Assembly (NCBI RefSeq): GCF_001676725.1
Contig: NZ_CP016172.1
Span: forward strand, 4,774,001-4,838,000
Reading direction: 5' to 3'
Length of the DNA: 64,000 nucleotides
Source: Bordetella flabilis
Lineage (GTDB): Bacteria > Pseudomonadota > Gammaproteobacteria > Burkholderiales > Burkholderiaceae_B
The notes below the pieces were generated by a model that was given only the letters and a program-made list of their open reading frames with translations, was not told the origin of the DNA and did no database searches. The translations under genes were made by a program, and so were the position numbers. Positions 53,758 through 63,803 of this stretch are shown here, one piece after another (positions within the stretch are counted from its first letter, which is position 1; each line of letters opens with the position of its first letter).

Positions 53758-55803
53758 TTACAAAACCTGTTTGACGGCCTCGGCGACTTTCTCCGCGGTC
53801 AGTCCGAAAAATGGGAAGAGCGTGCCGGCCGGCGCCGACTCGCCGTAGCGGTCGATGCCGACGACGGCGCCTTCCAGGCCCACGTACTTGTGCCACAAGC
53901 CCGTCGTGCCGGCCTCGACCGCGACACGCGGCAAGCCTTTGGGCAGGACGCTGCCGCGCCATGCGGCGTCCTGCCTGTCGAAGACATCCGTGCTGGGCAT
54001 GGAAACCACGCGGACGGCCACGCCGTCCTTGGCCAGCAGATCCTGCGCCGCCAGCGCCAGCGCGACTTCCGACCCGGTGGCGATGATGACCGCGCGCGCC
54101 TCCTGCGCGTCGCGCAGGACATAGCCGCCGCGCGCAATGGCCGCGAGCGTTTCCGCATCGCGCTGCACGAAGGGCAGGTTCTGGCGCGACAGCAGCAAGG
54201 CCGTCGGACCGCCGTCGTGCACGGCCATGCCGATGCTGGCGGGACGCTTCACCGCCTCGATCCAGGCCACGGCCGTCTCGGCGGTGTCGCAAGGACGCCA
54301 GACCGAAAGGTTGGGAATCAGGCGCAGGCTGTTGGCATGCTCGATGGATTGGTGCGTGGGGCCGTCTTCTCCCAGCCCGATCGAATCGTGCGTGAAGACA
54401 TGGACCACGCGCTGCTTCATCAGCGCGGCCATGCGCAGCGCATTGCGCGAATAATCCGAGAACGTCAGGAAGGTGCCGCCGAAGGGCAGGTAGCCGCCAT
54501 GCAGCGCAATGCCGTTCATGATCGCGGCCATGCCGAACTCGCGCACACCGTAGTTGATGTGGCGACCGGACTGTATCGCCTGTTCGCCGGCGCGCACGGG
54601 CTTCACGCCCTTCCAGTCGGTGTAGTTGGAACCGGTCAGGTCGGCCGAACCGCCCAGCAGTTCCGGCAGCGCGTCGGCCAGCGCGGCGATCGCATACTGC
54701 GACGCCTTGCGCGTGGCGACGGTTTCGGCCTTTTCCACCGTCTGGGCGATGAAGGCCTGGGCCCTGGCGGCGAAATCGGCCGGCAGTTCGCCCTTCATGC
54801 GGCGCTTGAACTCCGCCGCCTCTGCCGGAAACTGCCCCGCGTAGGCGTCGAAACGCGACTGCCAATCGTGCTGCGCGGTGGCGCCGGCGCGGCGCGCATC
54901 CCAGGCTTCGTAGATTTCGGAAGGAATGACGAAGGGCGCGTGCGGCCAGTTCAGCGCGGCGCGCGTCGCCGCGATTTCGTCCTTGCCCAGGGGCGCGCCG
55001 TGGACCTTGTCGGTGCCCGCCATATTGGGCGCGCCCTTGCCGATGACGGTGCGGCACGCAATCAGCGTGGGACCGCCATGGCTGGCCGCATGGCCGCGGG
55101 CCTGGCGGATGGCGGCATCCACCTGGTCCACGTCATGGCCGTCCACGCCGCGGATGACGTTCCAGCCGTAGGCTTCGAAGCGCCTGGCCGTATCGTCGCC
55201 GAACCAGGCTTCGACCTTGCCGTCGATGGAAATGCCATTGTCGTCGTACAGGACGATCAGCTTGGACAGCTTGAGCGTCCCGGCCAGCGAGGCGACCTCG
55301 TGCGAAATGCCTTCCATGAGGCAGCCGTCACCCACGAAGGCATACGTGTGGTGGTCCACCAGCGCATGCCCGGGACGGTTGAATTCCGCGGCGAGCAGCG
55401 CTTCGGCCAGCGCCATGCCCACGGCATTGCCCAAGCCCTGGCCCAGGGGGCCGGTAGTGGTTTCCACGCCGGCGGTGATGCCGACCTCGGGATGACCGGG
55501 CGTGCGCGAGTGCAACTGGCGGAAATTCTTGAGCTCTTCGATCGGCAGGTCATAGCCGGTCAGGTGCAGCAAGGCGTAGAGCAGCATGGAACCGTGGCCG
55601 TTGGACAACACGAAGCGGTCGCGGTCAGGCCAGGTGGTATCGGAGGGATTGTGGCGCAGGTGGCGCGTCCACAAGGCCTGGGCGATCTCCGCCATGCCCA
55701 TGGGAGCACCCGGGTGCCCTGAATTCGCCTGTTGCACGGCATCCATCGCCAGGGCGCGGACGGCATCCGCCAATGTGGGTTGTCGGGCGGTGGGATTGCT
55801 CAT
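53758..55803 (-). CDS. tkt: Transketolase
   Basis: A 681-residue thiamin-diphosphate enzyme of the pentose phosphate pathway. [20 protein letters not shown] and [20 protein letters not shown] (ThDP/Mg site) are in the N-terminal half. [20 protein letters not shown] with the catalytic Glu, [20 protein letters not shown] and [15 protein letters not shown] follow. ATG 55801-55803 ([18 protein letters not shown]) is used; the longer frame upstream is shadow. First gene of tkt-gapA-pgk. Confidence 0.97.
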   Translation of the reverse strand: MSNPTARQPTLADAVRALAMDAVQQANSGHPGAPMGMAEIAQALWTRHLRHNPSDTTWPDRDRFVLSNGHGSMLLYALLHLTGYDLPIEELKNFRQLHSRTPGHPEVGITAGVETTTGPLGQGLGNAVGMALAEALLAAEFNRPGHALVDHHTYAFVGDGCLMEGISHEVASLAGTLKLSKLIVLYDDNGISIDGKVEAWFGDDTARRFEAYGWNVIRGVDGHDVDQVDAAIRQARGHAASHGGPTLIACRTVIGKGAPNMAGTDKVHGAPLGKDEIAATRAALNWPHAPFVIPSEIYEAWDARRAGATAQHDWQSRFDAYAGQFPAEAAEFKRRMKGELPADFAARAQAFIAQTVEKAETVATRKASQYAIAALADALPELLGGSADLTGSNYTDWKGVKPVRAGEQAIQSGRHINYGVREFGMAAIMNGIALHGGYLPFGGTFLTFSDYSRNALRMAALMKQRVVHVFTHDSIGLGEDGPTHQSIEHANSLRLIPNLSVWRPCDTAETAVAWIEAVKRPASIGMAVHDGGPTALLLSRQNLPFVQRDAETLAAIARGGYVLRDAQEARAVIIATGSEVALALAAQDLLAKDGVAVRVVSMPSTDVFDRQDAAWRGSVLPKGLPRVAVEAGTTGLWHKYVGLEGAVVGIDRYGESAPAGTLFPFFGLTAEKVAEAVKQVL

Positions 55804-56183
55804 TCTGGAAGGGCTCGTCTCCCGGCGCGGCTGAAAAAAAGGGCCGGGTATAGGGTTTGAAGAGCTCACGATTTTAGCACCCGCACGCCGCCCGGCCGCC
55901 GCCCCGCCCTCGGCCGGGCGGCCTAGTACGCGGTGGGCCGTTCGGGCGGCTGCAGGGACGGCGCGATGCCGCGCCGCTTCGTCCGGCGGCCCGCGCGGCG
56001 GCAGGCGCCGGGCGCTGCATGGAAACGCCTCGGCGACGGGATGGTTCGGCATGCCTCAGAATACGGGCTGGCGATCCGCCCCGGCCGCCGGGCCACGGCA
56101 AATGCCGAAGCGGGTGGCCCTGCCGCTGCCCTGGACCTCCATCTTTCTTGCGACTTTGCCACCGGCGTACCGCAACCATCGAC
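55804..56183. other. Intergenic region between tkt and rsmE with a GC-rich hairpin
   Basis: 380 bases holding the divergent control regions. GCCGCCCGGCCG (55887-55898) and its exact reverse complement (55911-55922) form a 12-bp stem with a 12-base loop. The A+T-richer patch 55850-55880 is the likely tkt promoter area, but no consensus pair is convincing. No gene is supported. Confidence 0.6.
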
Positions 56184-56924
56184 ATGCCCAGCCCACGCTT
56201 CTACTGCCCTTTCGCCCTGTCGCCCCACGCGCGCATCGAACTGCCCGATGCCCTCGCTCACCACGCCGTACGCGTCCTGCGCCTGCGCGACGGCGACGCG
56301 CTGGTGCTGTTCGACGGGCACGGCGGATCCTACCCGGCGACCCTGCGCGTGGCCGGCCGCACCGCGCACGCCGAACTGGGCGCGCACGACGCGCGCGAAG
56401 CGGAACTGGCGGGCGGCATGACGCTGGTCCAGGGCTTGCCATCCGGCGACAAAATGGACTGGATCGTCGAAAAAGCCGTCGAACTCGGGGTGCAGCAACT
56501 GGTTCCCGTCGCGGCGCAACGCAGCGTCCTGCAATTGACCGGGGACAGACAGGACAAGCGGCTCGCGCATTGGCGCCGCATCGCCGTGGCGGCCAGCGAG
56601 CAGTGCGGCCGCAACCGCATCATGCGCATCGAAACCGTGATGACGCTCGAACAATGGCTTGCCACGCCGGCTGCCGGGATGCGAGCCATCTGCCATCCCG
56701 AACAGGGGGCCCCCTTATCGCAGGCGCTGCGCGCACCCGACGCCCAGCAGGCCCTATGTCTGCTGGTGGGCCCCGAAGGCGGATGGACGGATGGCGAGCG
56801 GGCCGCGGCCACGTCCGCCGGGGCCGTCACCGTGGGCTTCGGCCCGCGCGTGCTGCGTACCGAAACCGCGGGACTGGCACTGGTCGCGGCGGCGACGGCG
56901 CTGCTGGGATGGAATGACGCCTAG
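56184..56924 (+). CDS. rsmE: 16S rRNA (uracil-1498-N3)-methyltransferase
   Basis: A 246-residue SPOUT methyltransferase modifying U1498 of 16S rRNA. The N-terminal PUA-like part starts MPSPRFYCPFALSPHARIEL and has HHAVRVLRLRDGDALVLFDG. The knotted C-terminal SAM site reads LLVGPEGGWTDGERA and FGPRVLRTETAGLALVAA. Length and motifs are canonical. ATG 56184 is in register with the family; upstream open frame is unlikely to be translated. Confidence 0.95.
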   Translation: MPSPRFYCPFALSPHARIELPDALAHHAVRVLRLRDGDALVLFDGHGGSYPATLRVAGRTAHAELGAHDAREAELAGGMTLVQGLPSGDKMDWIVEKAVELGVQQLVPVAAQRSVLQLTGDRQDKRLAHWRRIAVAASEQCGRNRIMRIETVMTLEQWLATPAAGMRAICHPEQGAPLSQALRAPDAQQALCLLVGPEGGWTDGERAAATSAGAVTVGFGPRVLRTETAGLALVAAATALLGWNDA

Positions 56925-57015
56925 GACGGGCTCACAGCGGGAGCACGCGGGAAATTCCCATGCGGGAAAAAGGCATCGATGACGCGCGCATCAAGCAGGA
57001 GCGCGGCCGCAGGGA

Positions 57016-57480
57016 CTAGTCCGCCTCGCCATAGGGCGCCGCGGCCACGCCCGGTTCGGCGGCCGGGTGGGCGCCGGCGTGCTCGACGACGTAGGCAAAC
57101 AGGCGGCCGTTTTCGCGGGCATATTCGACCACGTCCTGGCACACCGCCAGGATGTTCGCCGCATCCTCTTCCAGCGCCGGGTCGCCCGAATGCAGCTTGT
57201 GCAGCCACAGCACGACGCCGACTTTCTGATCGAGCACCGTATCGCAGAGGCAATCCGACAGTTCGTCGAAGCTGCGGAAGTGCATGGGGAAATCGACTGC
57301 CTTGGCGATGGCGCGGAGCACAGCAGAACGGCTGCGCGCGCGATCGCAGTCCGCCACGAAAAACGCCGCCCGCAGGTCGCTGGCGGCATCGACCACCGAT
57401 TGCTTGTCCAGCGCAGCAGCGTCGAGCTCGCCGCCACGCTGCAACTGCCGCTGCAATGCGGGCTGACCGGTTCTGGCCAT
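57016..57480 (-). CDS. Barstar-family protein (ribonuclease inhibitor fold), orphan
   Basis: A 154-residue protein whose centre AAFFVADCDRARSRSAVLRA and DFPMHFRSFDELSDCLCD matches the barstar fold, which blocks barnase-type RNases. ATG 57478-57480 (MARTGQPALQRQL) has GGAGGG 6 bases upstream and a promoter 60 bases before it. No barnase-like or other toxin gene is adjacent, so it may be an immunity gene on its own, or act in a different interaction. The C-terminal tail is Ala/Pro-rich. Confidence 0.8.
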   Translation of the reverse strand: MARTGQPALQRQLQRGGELDAAALDKQSVVDAASDLRAAFFVADCDRARSRSAVLRAIAKAVDFPMHFRSFDELSDCLCDTVLDQKVGVVLWLHKLHSGDPALEEDAANILAVCQDVVEYARENGRLFAYVVEHAGAHPAAEPGVAAAPYGEAD

Positions 57481-57539
57481 GCTCGGCCCTCCTGCAAAAT
57501 CGTGAAGTCCACCGCGTCCCGTCGGCGGCGATACGCTGC

Positions 57540-57568
57540 ATCGTATCGGCATACGCCGGAACGATCAA
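57540..57568 (-). promoter_or_regulatory. Predicted promoter of the barstar gene
   Basis: On the minus strand -35 TTGATC (57563-57568) and -10 TACGAT (57540-57545) are 17 bases apart, each with 4 of 6 consensus positions. Transcription would start about 50-55 bases before the barstar ATG. The remainder of the 302-base gap (57481-57782) holds the maeB terminator and nothing else recognised. Confidence 0.45.
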
Positions 57569-57730
57569 TCGCCGCGACACGTTTTCGTGCCGCTGCCCGA
57601 AGCGCGTCGTGGCCGGGGCGGCATGGAGTCGCAAGATACACCGTGCGGGATGAGAACGGGCAGAAAAATTACGTCGCCGCCCGCCTGGCCGCCGCACGGT
57701 AGGACGCCGTGGTTTGCCCGCGACAGGCCC

Positions 57731-57763
57731 AAAAAAACAGGGCGCACCGCCAGGTGCGCCCTG
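57731..57763 (-). terminator. Rho-independent terminator of maeB
   Basis: Read on the minus strand: an 11-bp perfect stem CAGGGCGCACC / GGTGCGCCCTG with a TGGC loop followed by seven T. It lies 20 bases beyond the maeB stop codon. Confidence 0.92.
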
Positions 57764-57782
57764 CCTGTCGGACCGCGCCGCG

Positions 57783-60071
57783 TCAGCGGCGGTTGTTGGC
57801 GTCCACCACGGTCAGCGCCGTCATGTTGACGATGCGGCGCACGGTGGAACTCGATGTAAGGATGTGCACGGGCGCATTGGCGCCGAGCAGGAAGGGTCCC
57901 ACGGCGACGTTGCCGCCCGCGGCGGTCTTCAGCAGGTTGTACGCAATGTTGCCGGAGTCCACATTGGGACACACCAGCAGATTCGCCGTTCCCTTGAGCG
58001 TGGAAGACGGCAGGATGCGCAGACGCAGTTCTTCGTCCAGCGCGCAGTCGCCGTGCATTTCCCCGTCGATCTCGATGTCGGGCGCACGGTCGCGCACGAT
58101 CTGCAGCGCCGCGCGCATCTTGGCGCCCGACGAGGAACTGCCCGAGCCGAAGTTGGAACGCGACAGCAGCGCGACCTTCGCCGCCAGGTTCATGCGACCC
58201 ATTTCCTGCGCGGCGGCAATGGTGAACTCGGCGATCTGTTCGGCGCTCGGCTCTTCGTTGATGTGCGTGTCCACCAGCACCACGGTGCGTTCGGCCAGCA
58301 GCAGGATGCTCATGGCGGCGTAGACATTGCTGCCCGGACGCTTGCCGATGACTTCGTCGACGAAGCGCAGGTGATCGGCGTAGGCGCCTACCGTGCCGCA
58401 GATGAGGCCGTCGGCGTCGCCCAGATACACCATCATCGCGCCGATCAGGGTCAGGCGGCGCCGCATCTCGACGCGCGCCATCTCCTTCGTGATGCCGCGG
58501 CGGCACATGAGCTCCCAGTACGTCGTCCAGTAGCGATGGAAACGCTCGTCGTATTCCGGATTGGTGACTTCGACGTCCTCGCCCAGGCGGATGCGCAGGC
58601 CCAGGCGCTCGATGCGCGCGGCCAGCACGGACGGGCGGCCAACCAGAATGGGTTTGGCCAGGCCTTCGTCGACGACGACCTGCACCGCACGCAGGACGCG
58701 CTCGTCTTCGCCTTCGGTGTAGACGATGCGCGCCTTGGCGCCTTCACGCACCAGACGCTTGGACGCCGCGAACAGCGGCTTCATGAAGGCCCCGGAGTGG
58801 TACACGAACTGCTGCAGTTGTTCGACGTAGCTGTCCATGTCGGCCAGCGGGCGCGTCGCCACGCCCTCTTCCATCGCGGCGCGGGCGACGGCGGGGGCGA
58901 TGCGCACGATCAGGCGCGGATCGAAGGGCTTGGGGATGAAGTATTCGGGACCGAAACACAGGTCGAAGGTGCCATAGGCCGCGGCCACGACTTCGCTCTG
59001 TTCTTCCTGCGCCAATCCGGCGATGGCATAGACCGCGGCTTTTTCCATGCCGCGCGTAATCGTCGTGGCGCCCACGTCCATGGCGCCGCGGAAGATGTAG
59101 GGGAAACACAGGACGTTGTTGACCTGGTTGGGATAGTCCGAGCGGCCGGTCGCCATGACGGCGTCATCGCGCACGCTCTTGACCACTTCGGGCAGGACCT
59201 CCGGCGTGGGATTGGCCAGCGCCAGGATAAGCGGCCGCGCCGCCATCGCCGCGACCATGTCCGGCTTGAGCACATTGCCCGCCGACAGGCCCAGGAACAC
59301 ATCGGCGCCTTCGATGACTTCAGCGAGCTTGCGCTTGTCGGTCTTGCGCGCGAAACGCGCCTTGTCGGGGTCCATCAGCGCGACGCGCCCCTCGTAGACC
59401 ACGCCTTCGATGTCCGTGACCCAGACGTTTTCCAGGGGCAGGCCCAGGTCCACCATCAGGTCGAGGCAGGCCAGCGCCGCCGCACCCGCGCCGGACGCCA
59501 CCACCTTGACGCCGGTGATGTCCTTGCCCACCACCTTCAGGCCGTTGATGAAGGCGGCACAGACCGTAATCGCGGTGCCGTGCTGGTCGTCATGGAAGAC
59601 CGGGATTTTCATGCGCTCGCGCAGCTTGCGCTCCACCACGAAGCACTCGGGCGCCTTGATGTCTTCCAGGTTGATGCCGCCGAACGTCGGTTCCAGGCCC
59701 GCGATGATCTCGACGAGCTTGTCCGGATCGGTTTCGCTGATCTCGATATCGAAGACGTCCAGGCCGGCGAATTTCTTGAACAGGACAGCCTTGCCTTCCA
59801 TGACCGGCTTGGACGCCAGCGCGCCGATATTGCCCAGGCCGAGCACTGCCGTACCGTTGGTGATCACGCCGACCAGGTTGCCGCGGCTGGTATAGCGGAA
59901 CGCGTTCACCGGGTCGGCGACGATTTCTTCGCAGGCCGCCGCCACGCCTGGCGTGTAGGCCAGGGCCAGATCACGTTGGTTGGTCAGTTGCTTGGTCGGT
60001 GTGACCGAGATCTTGCCGGGGCGGTCTTGCTCGTGATACTCGAGCGCGGCCTTGCGCAGATTGGCGTCCAT
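57783..60071 (-). CDS. maeB: NADP-dependent malic enzyme fused to phosphotransacetylase-like domain
   Basis: A 762-residue two-domain protein. Residues about 1-430 are malic enzyme ([20 protein letters not shown], the Lys/Asp site [18 protein letters not shown] and [20 protein letters not shown] as the nucleotide fold), decarboxylating malate to pyruvate with NADPH formation. Residues about 430-762 resemble phosphate acetyltransferase ([40 protein letters not shown]). In this family the Pta part is regulatory, sensing acetyl-CoA, and often lacks transferase activity. A strong terminator follows. Length is standard. Confidence 0.96.
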   Translation of the reverse strand: MDANLRKAALEYHEQDRPGKISVTPTKQLTNQRDLALAYTPGVAAACEEIVADPVNAFRYTSRGNLVGVITNGTAVLGLGNIGALASKPVMEGKAVLFKKFAGLDVFDIEISETDPDKLVEIIAGLEPTFGGINLEDIKAPECFVVERKLRERMKIPVFHDDQHGTAITVCAAFINGLKVVGKDITGVKVVASGAGAAALACLDLMVDLGLPLENVWVTDIEGVVYEGRVALMDPDKARFARKTDKRKLAEVIEGADVFLGLSAGNVLKPDMVAAMAARPLILALANPTPEVLPEVVKSVRDDAVMATGRSDYPNQVNNVLCFPYIFRGAMDVGATTITRGMEKAAVYAIAGLAQEEQSEVVAAAYGTFDLCFGPEYFIPKPFDPRLIVRIAPAVARAAMEEGVATRPLADMDSYVEQLQQFVYHSGAFMKPLFAASKRLVREGAKARIVYTEGEDERVLRAVQVVVDEGLAKPILVGRPSVLAARIERLGLRIRLGEDVEVTNPEYDERFHRYWTTYWELMCRRGITKEMARVEMRRRLTLIGAMMVYLGDADGLICGTVGAYADHLRFVDEVIGKRPGSNVYAAMSILLLAERTVVLVDTHINEEPSAEQIAEFTIAAAQEMGRMNLAAKVALLSRSNFGSGSSSSGAKMRAALQIVRDRAPDIEIDGEMHGDCALDEELRLRILPSSTLKGTANLLVCPNVDSGNIAYNLLKTAAGGNVAVGPFLLGANAPVHILTSSSTVRRIVNMTALTVVDANNRR

Positions 60072-60468
60072 GATCGCTTGATACGTGTGAAGAAAGTTGA
60101 AAAGCGGAAACGCAGGATTCTAGTCCCTTGCCGGAGAGCCTGCCCGGATTCGCTTCAGCGAAGCGTGTCCGTAGGGACGCGGCAGCAAAAAACCGGAGGC
60201 AAATCCAGCACGGTTGCAACACGATTTATTACAGCTTGAAGGCCGTTTATCTTACTCCCCAAGAGCAGGAGCCCCGCAAGGTGGCTCCCAGTACCTTGCG
60301 TTGTACGCCCGTGCCTGTGCGATGGCGCCTGCGCGAAGCGCGTCCGTCCGTATGCAGCCCATGCCATACGGCGCTGCCGCGCCGGGCGCGCTGGCACGCG
60401 TGCGGGCCGGACCATAACGGCGGGAGCGACCACGCTGCACGAAGGGCATGCGAAAGGACATGCAGCCC
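60072..60468. other. Intergenic leader region upstream of maeB
   Basis: 397 bases without a supported gene. A+T-rich sequence at 60215-60260 (minus-strand TAATAAAT and AAGATAAAC) is the likeliest place for the maeB promoter. Nearer the gene a small hairpin CGCTTC-GCT-GAAGCG lies near 60150-60170. No riboswitch core is recognised. Confidence 0.5.
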
Positions 60469-61437
60469 TCAAGCCGGCGTGCCGTCCGTGGCCGCATCCG
60501 CGATTTCGGGAAACAGATCGCCCGGATCGAACAGCGTCTTGACACGCATGTCCACGGCGCGCGCCTGCGCCGGGCGCAACGGCGGCGGCATCGCGGCCTG
60601 GGCCGCGGCGCCCGATGGCGGCACTTGCAGCACGAGGGCTTCCATCCATGCCAGCGTGCCGCCATGCCCGTGCAGCAGCTGCGCCAGGTTGACGGTGGCC
60701 GGGGCACGCGGCGCCAGCGCGTCCAGCCGGTAATGCGCCGGCCACGCCTCCTGCTCGCGGCACCATTGCGCCTGCGGTCCGGAAGACAGGCGGAACAGCG
60801 CGGGCACCAGGGCTTGCAGCGACGCGCTGCGCAGGGGAGCGCCATCGTCCGCGCCGAAAGGGCCCAGCGTGTCGACCACCCCATCGGCGAGCAGGATGTC
60901 CGCAGACTGTATGCCGGACAGGTCGCCACGGCCGGACGGCCAGTTGGCCGCGGCGCGGTCGGCGTACCAGGCGGCCAGCGTCGTGTCGGGGGCGACGCCC
61001 GCGAACTGGGCCAAGCCCACCTCCGCCAGCTCGCCCGCCGTGACGCCCGCATCCGCGCGCCAACGGGGCACTGGTCCGGGCTCGGACACTACGCGATTCA
61101 GCGCCGAGGGATCCACCCACAGGATCGGCCGGCAGGCCGCCGCGGCCTGCGTGCCGGAGAGCCCATGGAGCGCCAACAGCACGCCATGTTCGACGCACAG
61201 GGCGCGGGCCTGGCGCACATCGCCAGCGCCCAGGGGCGTCCATCGAGCCTGTGGCACGACAAGCGGGCCGGACGCAAGGCCGCCATCGCCCGGGGCGCCC
61301 GCAGGTGTGGAGACGGCACCCGGCGCAACCGGCACCAGCGTGCCGCCGCACAGCGCCCGCAGGCGCTCGCAGAAGTGCTGCCACGGCGTGCGTGGTGCAG
61401 GCCGTCCCATCAGGAAAGCGCGTCGCGACGGCTGCAT
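60469..61437 (-). CDS. Degenerate FAD-linked oxidase-like protein
   Basis: A 322-residue protein with loose similarity to glycolate-oxidase-type FAD-binding subunits: GPLVVPQARWTPLGAGDVRQ and SGRGDLSGIQSADILLADG in the middle, and the C-terminal KTLFDPGDLFPEI typical of that family. The usual PP-loop Gly-Gly-Gly-Thr is not preserved (LHGLSGTQAAAA instead), so FAD binding is doubtful. The start MQPSRRAFLMG looks like a twin-arginine motif but no hydrophobic stretch follows, so export is unlikely. ATG 61435-61437 chosen; divergent from the aminotransferase gene with a 45-base gap. Confidence 0.6.
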   Translation of the reverse strand: MQPSRRAFLMGRPAPRTPWQHFCERLRALCGGTLVPVAPGAVSTPAGAPGDGGLASGPLVVPQARWTPLGAGDVRQARALCVEHGVLLALHGLSGTQAAAACRPILWVDPSALNRVVSEPGPVPRWRADAGVTAGELAEVGLAQFAGVAPDTTLAAWYADRAAANWPSGRGDLSGIQSADILLADGVVDTLGPFGADDGAPLRSASLQALVPALFRLSSGPQAQWCREQEAWPAHYRLDALAPRAPATVNLAQLLHGHGGTLAWMEALVLQVPPSGAAAQAAMPPPLRPAQARAVDMRVKTLFDPGDLFPEIADAATDGTPA

Positions 61438-61482
61438 GACTAAAATCCCCTTTCCATTCCCGAAAAACCCGCCCCAGTTCCC

Positions 61483-62646
61483 ATGCCGCGCCTCGCCGAC
61501 CGTACCGCCGAATTCCTTACCTTTCATGCCGTGGAGGTGTTCAAGGAGGCCCAGGCGCTGCAGGCGGCGGGCCGGGACATTATCAGCCTGGGCATCGGCG
61601 AACCGGACTTTACCGCGCCACCCCAGGTCGTGGAAGCGCTGGAGCAGGCGGCGCGCGCCGGCCGCAGCGGCTACAGCCCTCCAGCGGGCGTGGGCGCGCT
61701 GCGCGAAGCGATCGCGCGCTTCTATGCCGGTTTCGGCGCCGACGTCGACCCGTCCCGGGTCATCGTCACGGCCGGCGCATCGGGCGCGCTAGCGCTGGCC
61801 TGCGCGGCGCTGGTGAATCCGGGCGACGAAGTGCTGATGCCGGACCCCGCCTACCCCGCCAACAGCAACTTCGTGCTGGCCGCGGGTGGGCAGCCGCGAC
61901 TGATCCCCAGCACGGCGGCGCAGCGCTTCCAGTTGTCCGCCGAGGACATACGGCGACACTGGCAGGCGCGTACGCGGGGCGCCATGATCGCGTCCCCCAG
62001 CAACCCGACCGGCACCTCGATCGCCGCGGCGGAACTGGCCGCGCTACTGGCCGAGGTCCGCGGGCGCGGCGGATTCACCATCATGGACGAGATCTACCTC
62101 GGCCTGTCCTACGACGGCAAGCCGCGTTCCGCGCTGGCGCTGGACGACGAGGCCGTCATCATCAACAGCTTCTCCAAGTACTTCAACATGACGGGTTGGC
62201 GGCTCGGCTGGTTGATCGTGCCGTCCGCGATGGTGTCCACCGTGGAAAAGATGGCCGCGAGCCTGGCGATCTGCGCGCCGACGCTGGCCCAGCACGCCGC
62301 CGTGGCCTGCTTCGCGCCCGACACCCTGGCGCTGTACGAGCAAAGGCGGGCCGCGTTCCAGCAACGGCGCGACTTCCTGCTCGATGCCTTCGAAAGGATG
62401 GGCATCGACGTGCCGGTCAAGCCGGACGGCGCCTTCTATATTTACGCGGATGTCTCGCGCTGGGGCATGGACAGCGGGCGCTTCGCGCACCGGCTGCTGC
62501 ACGAGGCGGGCGTCGCCGCCGTGCCGGGCATGGATTTCGGCCCGGCCCACGCCAGCCGCACCGTGCGCTTTGCATACACGACCGGAATGGACCGGCTGGC
62601 CGAGGCGGCGGCGCGCATCGAGCGTTTCCTGCGGACACTGGGTTGA
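61483..62646 (+). CDS. PLP-dependent class I/II aminotransferase
   Basis: A 387-residue fold-type I aminotransferase. IISLGIGEPDFTAP and GYSPPAGVGALREAIARFY are N-terminal signatures. The cofactor contacts are SPSNPTGTSI and IMDEIYLGLSYD, and Lys232 in NSFSKYFNMTGWRLG is the Schiff-base lysine. Arg near RTVRFAYTTG binds the substrate carboxylate. It belongs to the aspartate/alanine-type group; exact substrates are not readable. It is close to many annotated as pyridoxal phosphate-dependent or aspartate aminotransferase. Confidence 0.93.
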   Translation: MPRLADRTAEFLTFHAVEVFKEAQALQAAGRDIISLGIGEPDFTAPPQVVEALEQAARAGRSGYSPPAGVGALREAIARFYAGFGADVDPSRVIVTAGASGALALACAALVNPGDEVLMPDPAYPANSNFVLAAGGQPRLIPSTAAQRFQLSAEDIRRHWQARTRGAMIASPSNPTGTSIAAAELAALLAEVRGRGGFTIMDEIYLGLSYDGKPRSALALDDEAVIINSFSKYFNMTGWRLGWLIVPSAMVSTVEKMAASLAICAPTLAQHAAVACFAPDTLALYEQRRAAFQQRRDFLLDAFERMGIDVPVKPDGAFYIYADVSRWGMDSGRFAHRLLHEAGVAAVPGMDFGPAHASRTVRFAYTTGMDRLAEAAARIERFLRTLG

Positions 62647-62787
62647 GCGACCGGATTCGTATACCGTAAGCCAGGGTCGGCCCTCGGCCCGCCCTGGCCA
62701 CGCCCGGCGCGCTGCCCGCACGCCGGGTCGAGTCATCGTCTCGACCCGCATGACATGGGAAACGCGGCCGGATGCCGCCCGGCGCCG

Positions 62788-63660
62788 TCAGTCGCGCGCC
62801 AGGGGGATGCCCGAGGCGACCGCCAGGCGACGGCGCTCGGCCTGCACCTTGTCGCCGTAGCCGCCGTCATTCGGGCCGCTGGCGCCGACGTAGCAGGCCA
62901 GCCCCGCGGCCACGGAACCGCGGCGCTTGATGCAATCCTTCAGGATGCTTGCCCCGACCCGGATGTTGGCCACCGGATCCAGCGCACCCTTCTTGCCATA
63001 GGCGTCGAACTTGGACTGGTGCACGCTGGTCATGACCTGCATCAGCCCCTGCGCTCCCACGCTGCTTTCGGCGAAGGGGTTGTACCGCGACTCCACGGCG
63101 ATCACCGCCAGGAGCAGCAAGGGATCGATCTTCAATTCGCGGCCGACCTTGTAGGCGGTGTTGACGAGTACGCCCGTGGCGTCGTACGCCACCTTGTACT
63201 TGCGCGAGATGTAGTTGCGCAGCGCTTCCGTCTGCGCATTGGACATGCTGTCCAGTCGCGCAGCCGGCTTCGGTTCCGGATGCGGCAAGGGCGTCAGGAA
63301 GGCCGTGGCGTTGCTAGACGGCGTATCGGGCACGGCAAGCGCCACCGCGGCGGGCGAGCCATCGGGCTTGGCGGGGGTACCGTCGGCATCGAGATCCGAC
63401 CAGGCATCGACACCCGCATCGGCATATGCGCTATCCTGGCCCGCGCCGGGCGCGGTGGCTGGGGCAAGCGCCATCAGCAGCGCCTTGTGCACTTGCAGGG
63501 CCTGGTCGCGCAGGCCGGGTAAGGCCAACCCCATGCTGACCGTTACGATGACGGCGATGCCCAGGTAGACCGAACAGATGCGCAACCATTCGGCGAGGTA
63601 GCGGTGAACGCCTTGTGCCAACTGCCTGAATACGAAGCTGGCGACTGACGCATCGGGCAT
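62788..63660 (-). CDS. Membrane-anchored lytic transglycosylase (SLT family)
   Basis: A 290-residue protein with one membrane helix at about 28-50, a low-complexity Ala/Asp/Pro linker (about 65-135) and a C-terminal SLT domain. The catalytic Glu190 lies in AVIAVESRYNPFAESSVGAQ, followed by GLMQVM and the substrate-groove ANIRVGASILKDCI. It cleaves peptidoglycan glycan strands with 1,6-anhydro product formation. AGGAGG is 5 bases before ATG 63658-63660. A role in making room for an envelope machine is possible, but none is nearby. Confidence 0.92.
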   Translation of the reverse strand: MPDASVASFVFRQLAQGVHRYLAEWLRICSVYLGIAVIVTVSMGLALPGLRDQALQVHKALLMALAPATAPGAGQDSAYADAGVDAWSDLDADGTPAKPDGSPAAVALAVPDTPSSNATAFLTPLPHPEPKPAARLDSMSNAQTEALRNYISRKYKVAYDATGVLVNTAYKVGRELKIDPLLLLAVIAVESRYNPFAESSVGAQGLMQVMTSVHQSKFDAYGKKGALDPVANIRVGASILKDCIKRRGSVAAGLACYVGASGPNDGGYGDKVQAERRRLAVASGIPLARD

Positions 63661-63803
63661 GTGAACCTCCTGCGTTTTAAAGGGAAGGCGATGTTAACCT
63701 CTTAGCGCCGGCCCGTATGTAACAAATCCCTTAATTGCCATGCAACTTTAAGCAATTTTGGCTAACTGCTGTCAAAGTACGCACGCCGCCCCATGGAAAC
63801 CCC

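Noticed and set aside
57714..60239. An 841-codon plus-strand frame covering maeB
   Set aside because: His/Arg/Gly-rich mirror of maeB with no family signature; maeB on the minus strand has complete motifs and a terminator.
61405..61437. Twin-arginine signal on the FAD-oxidase-like protein
   Set aside because: SRRAFLMG is not followed by a hydrophobic segment, so a functional Tat signal is unlikely.
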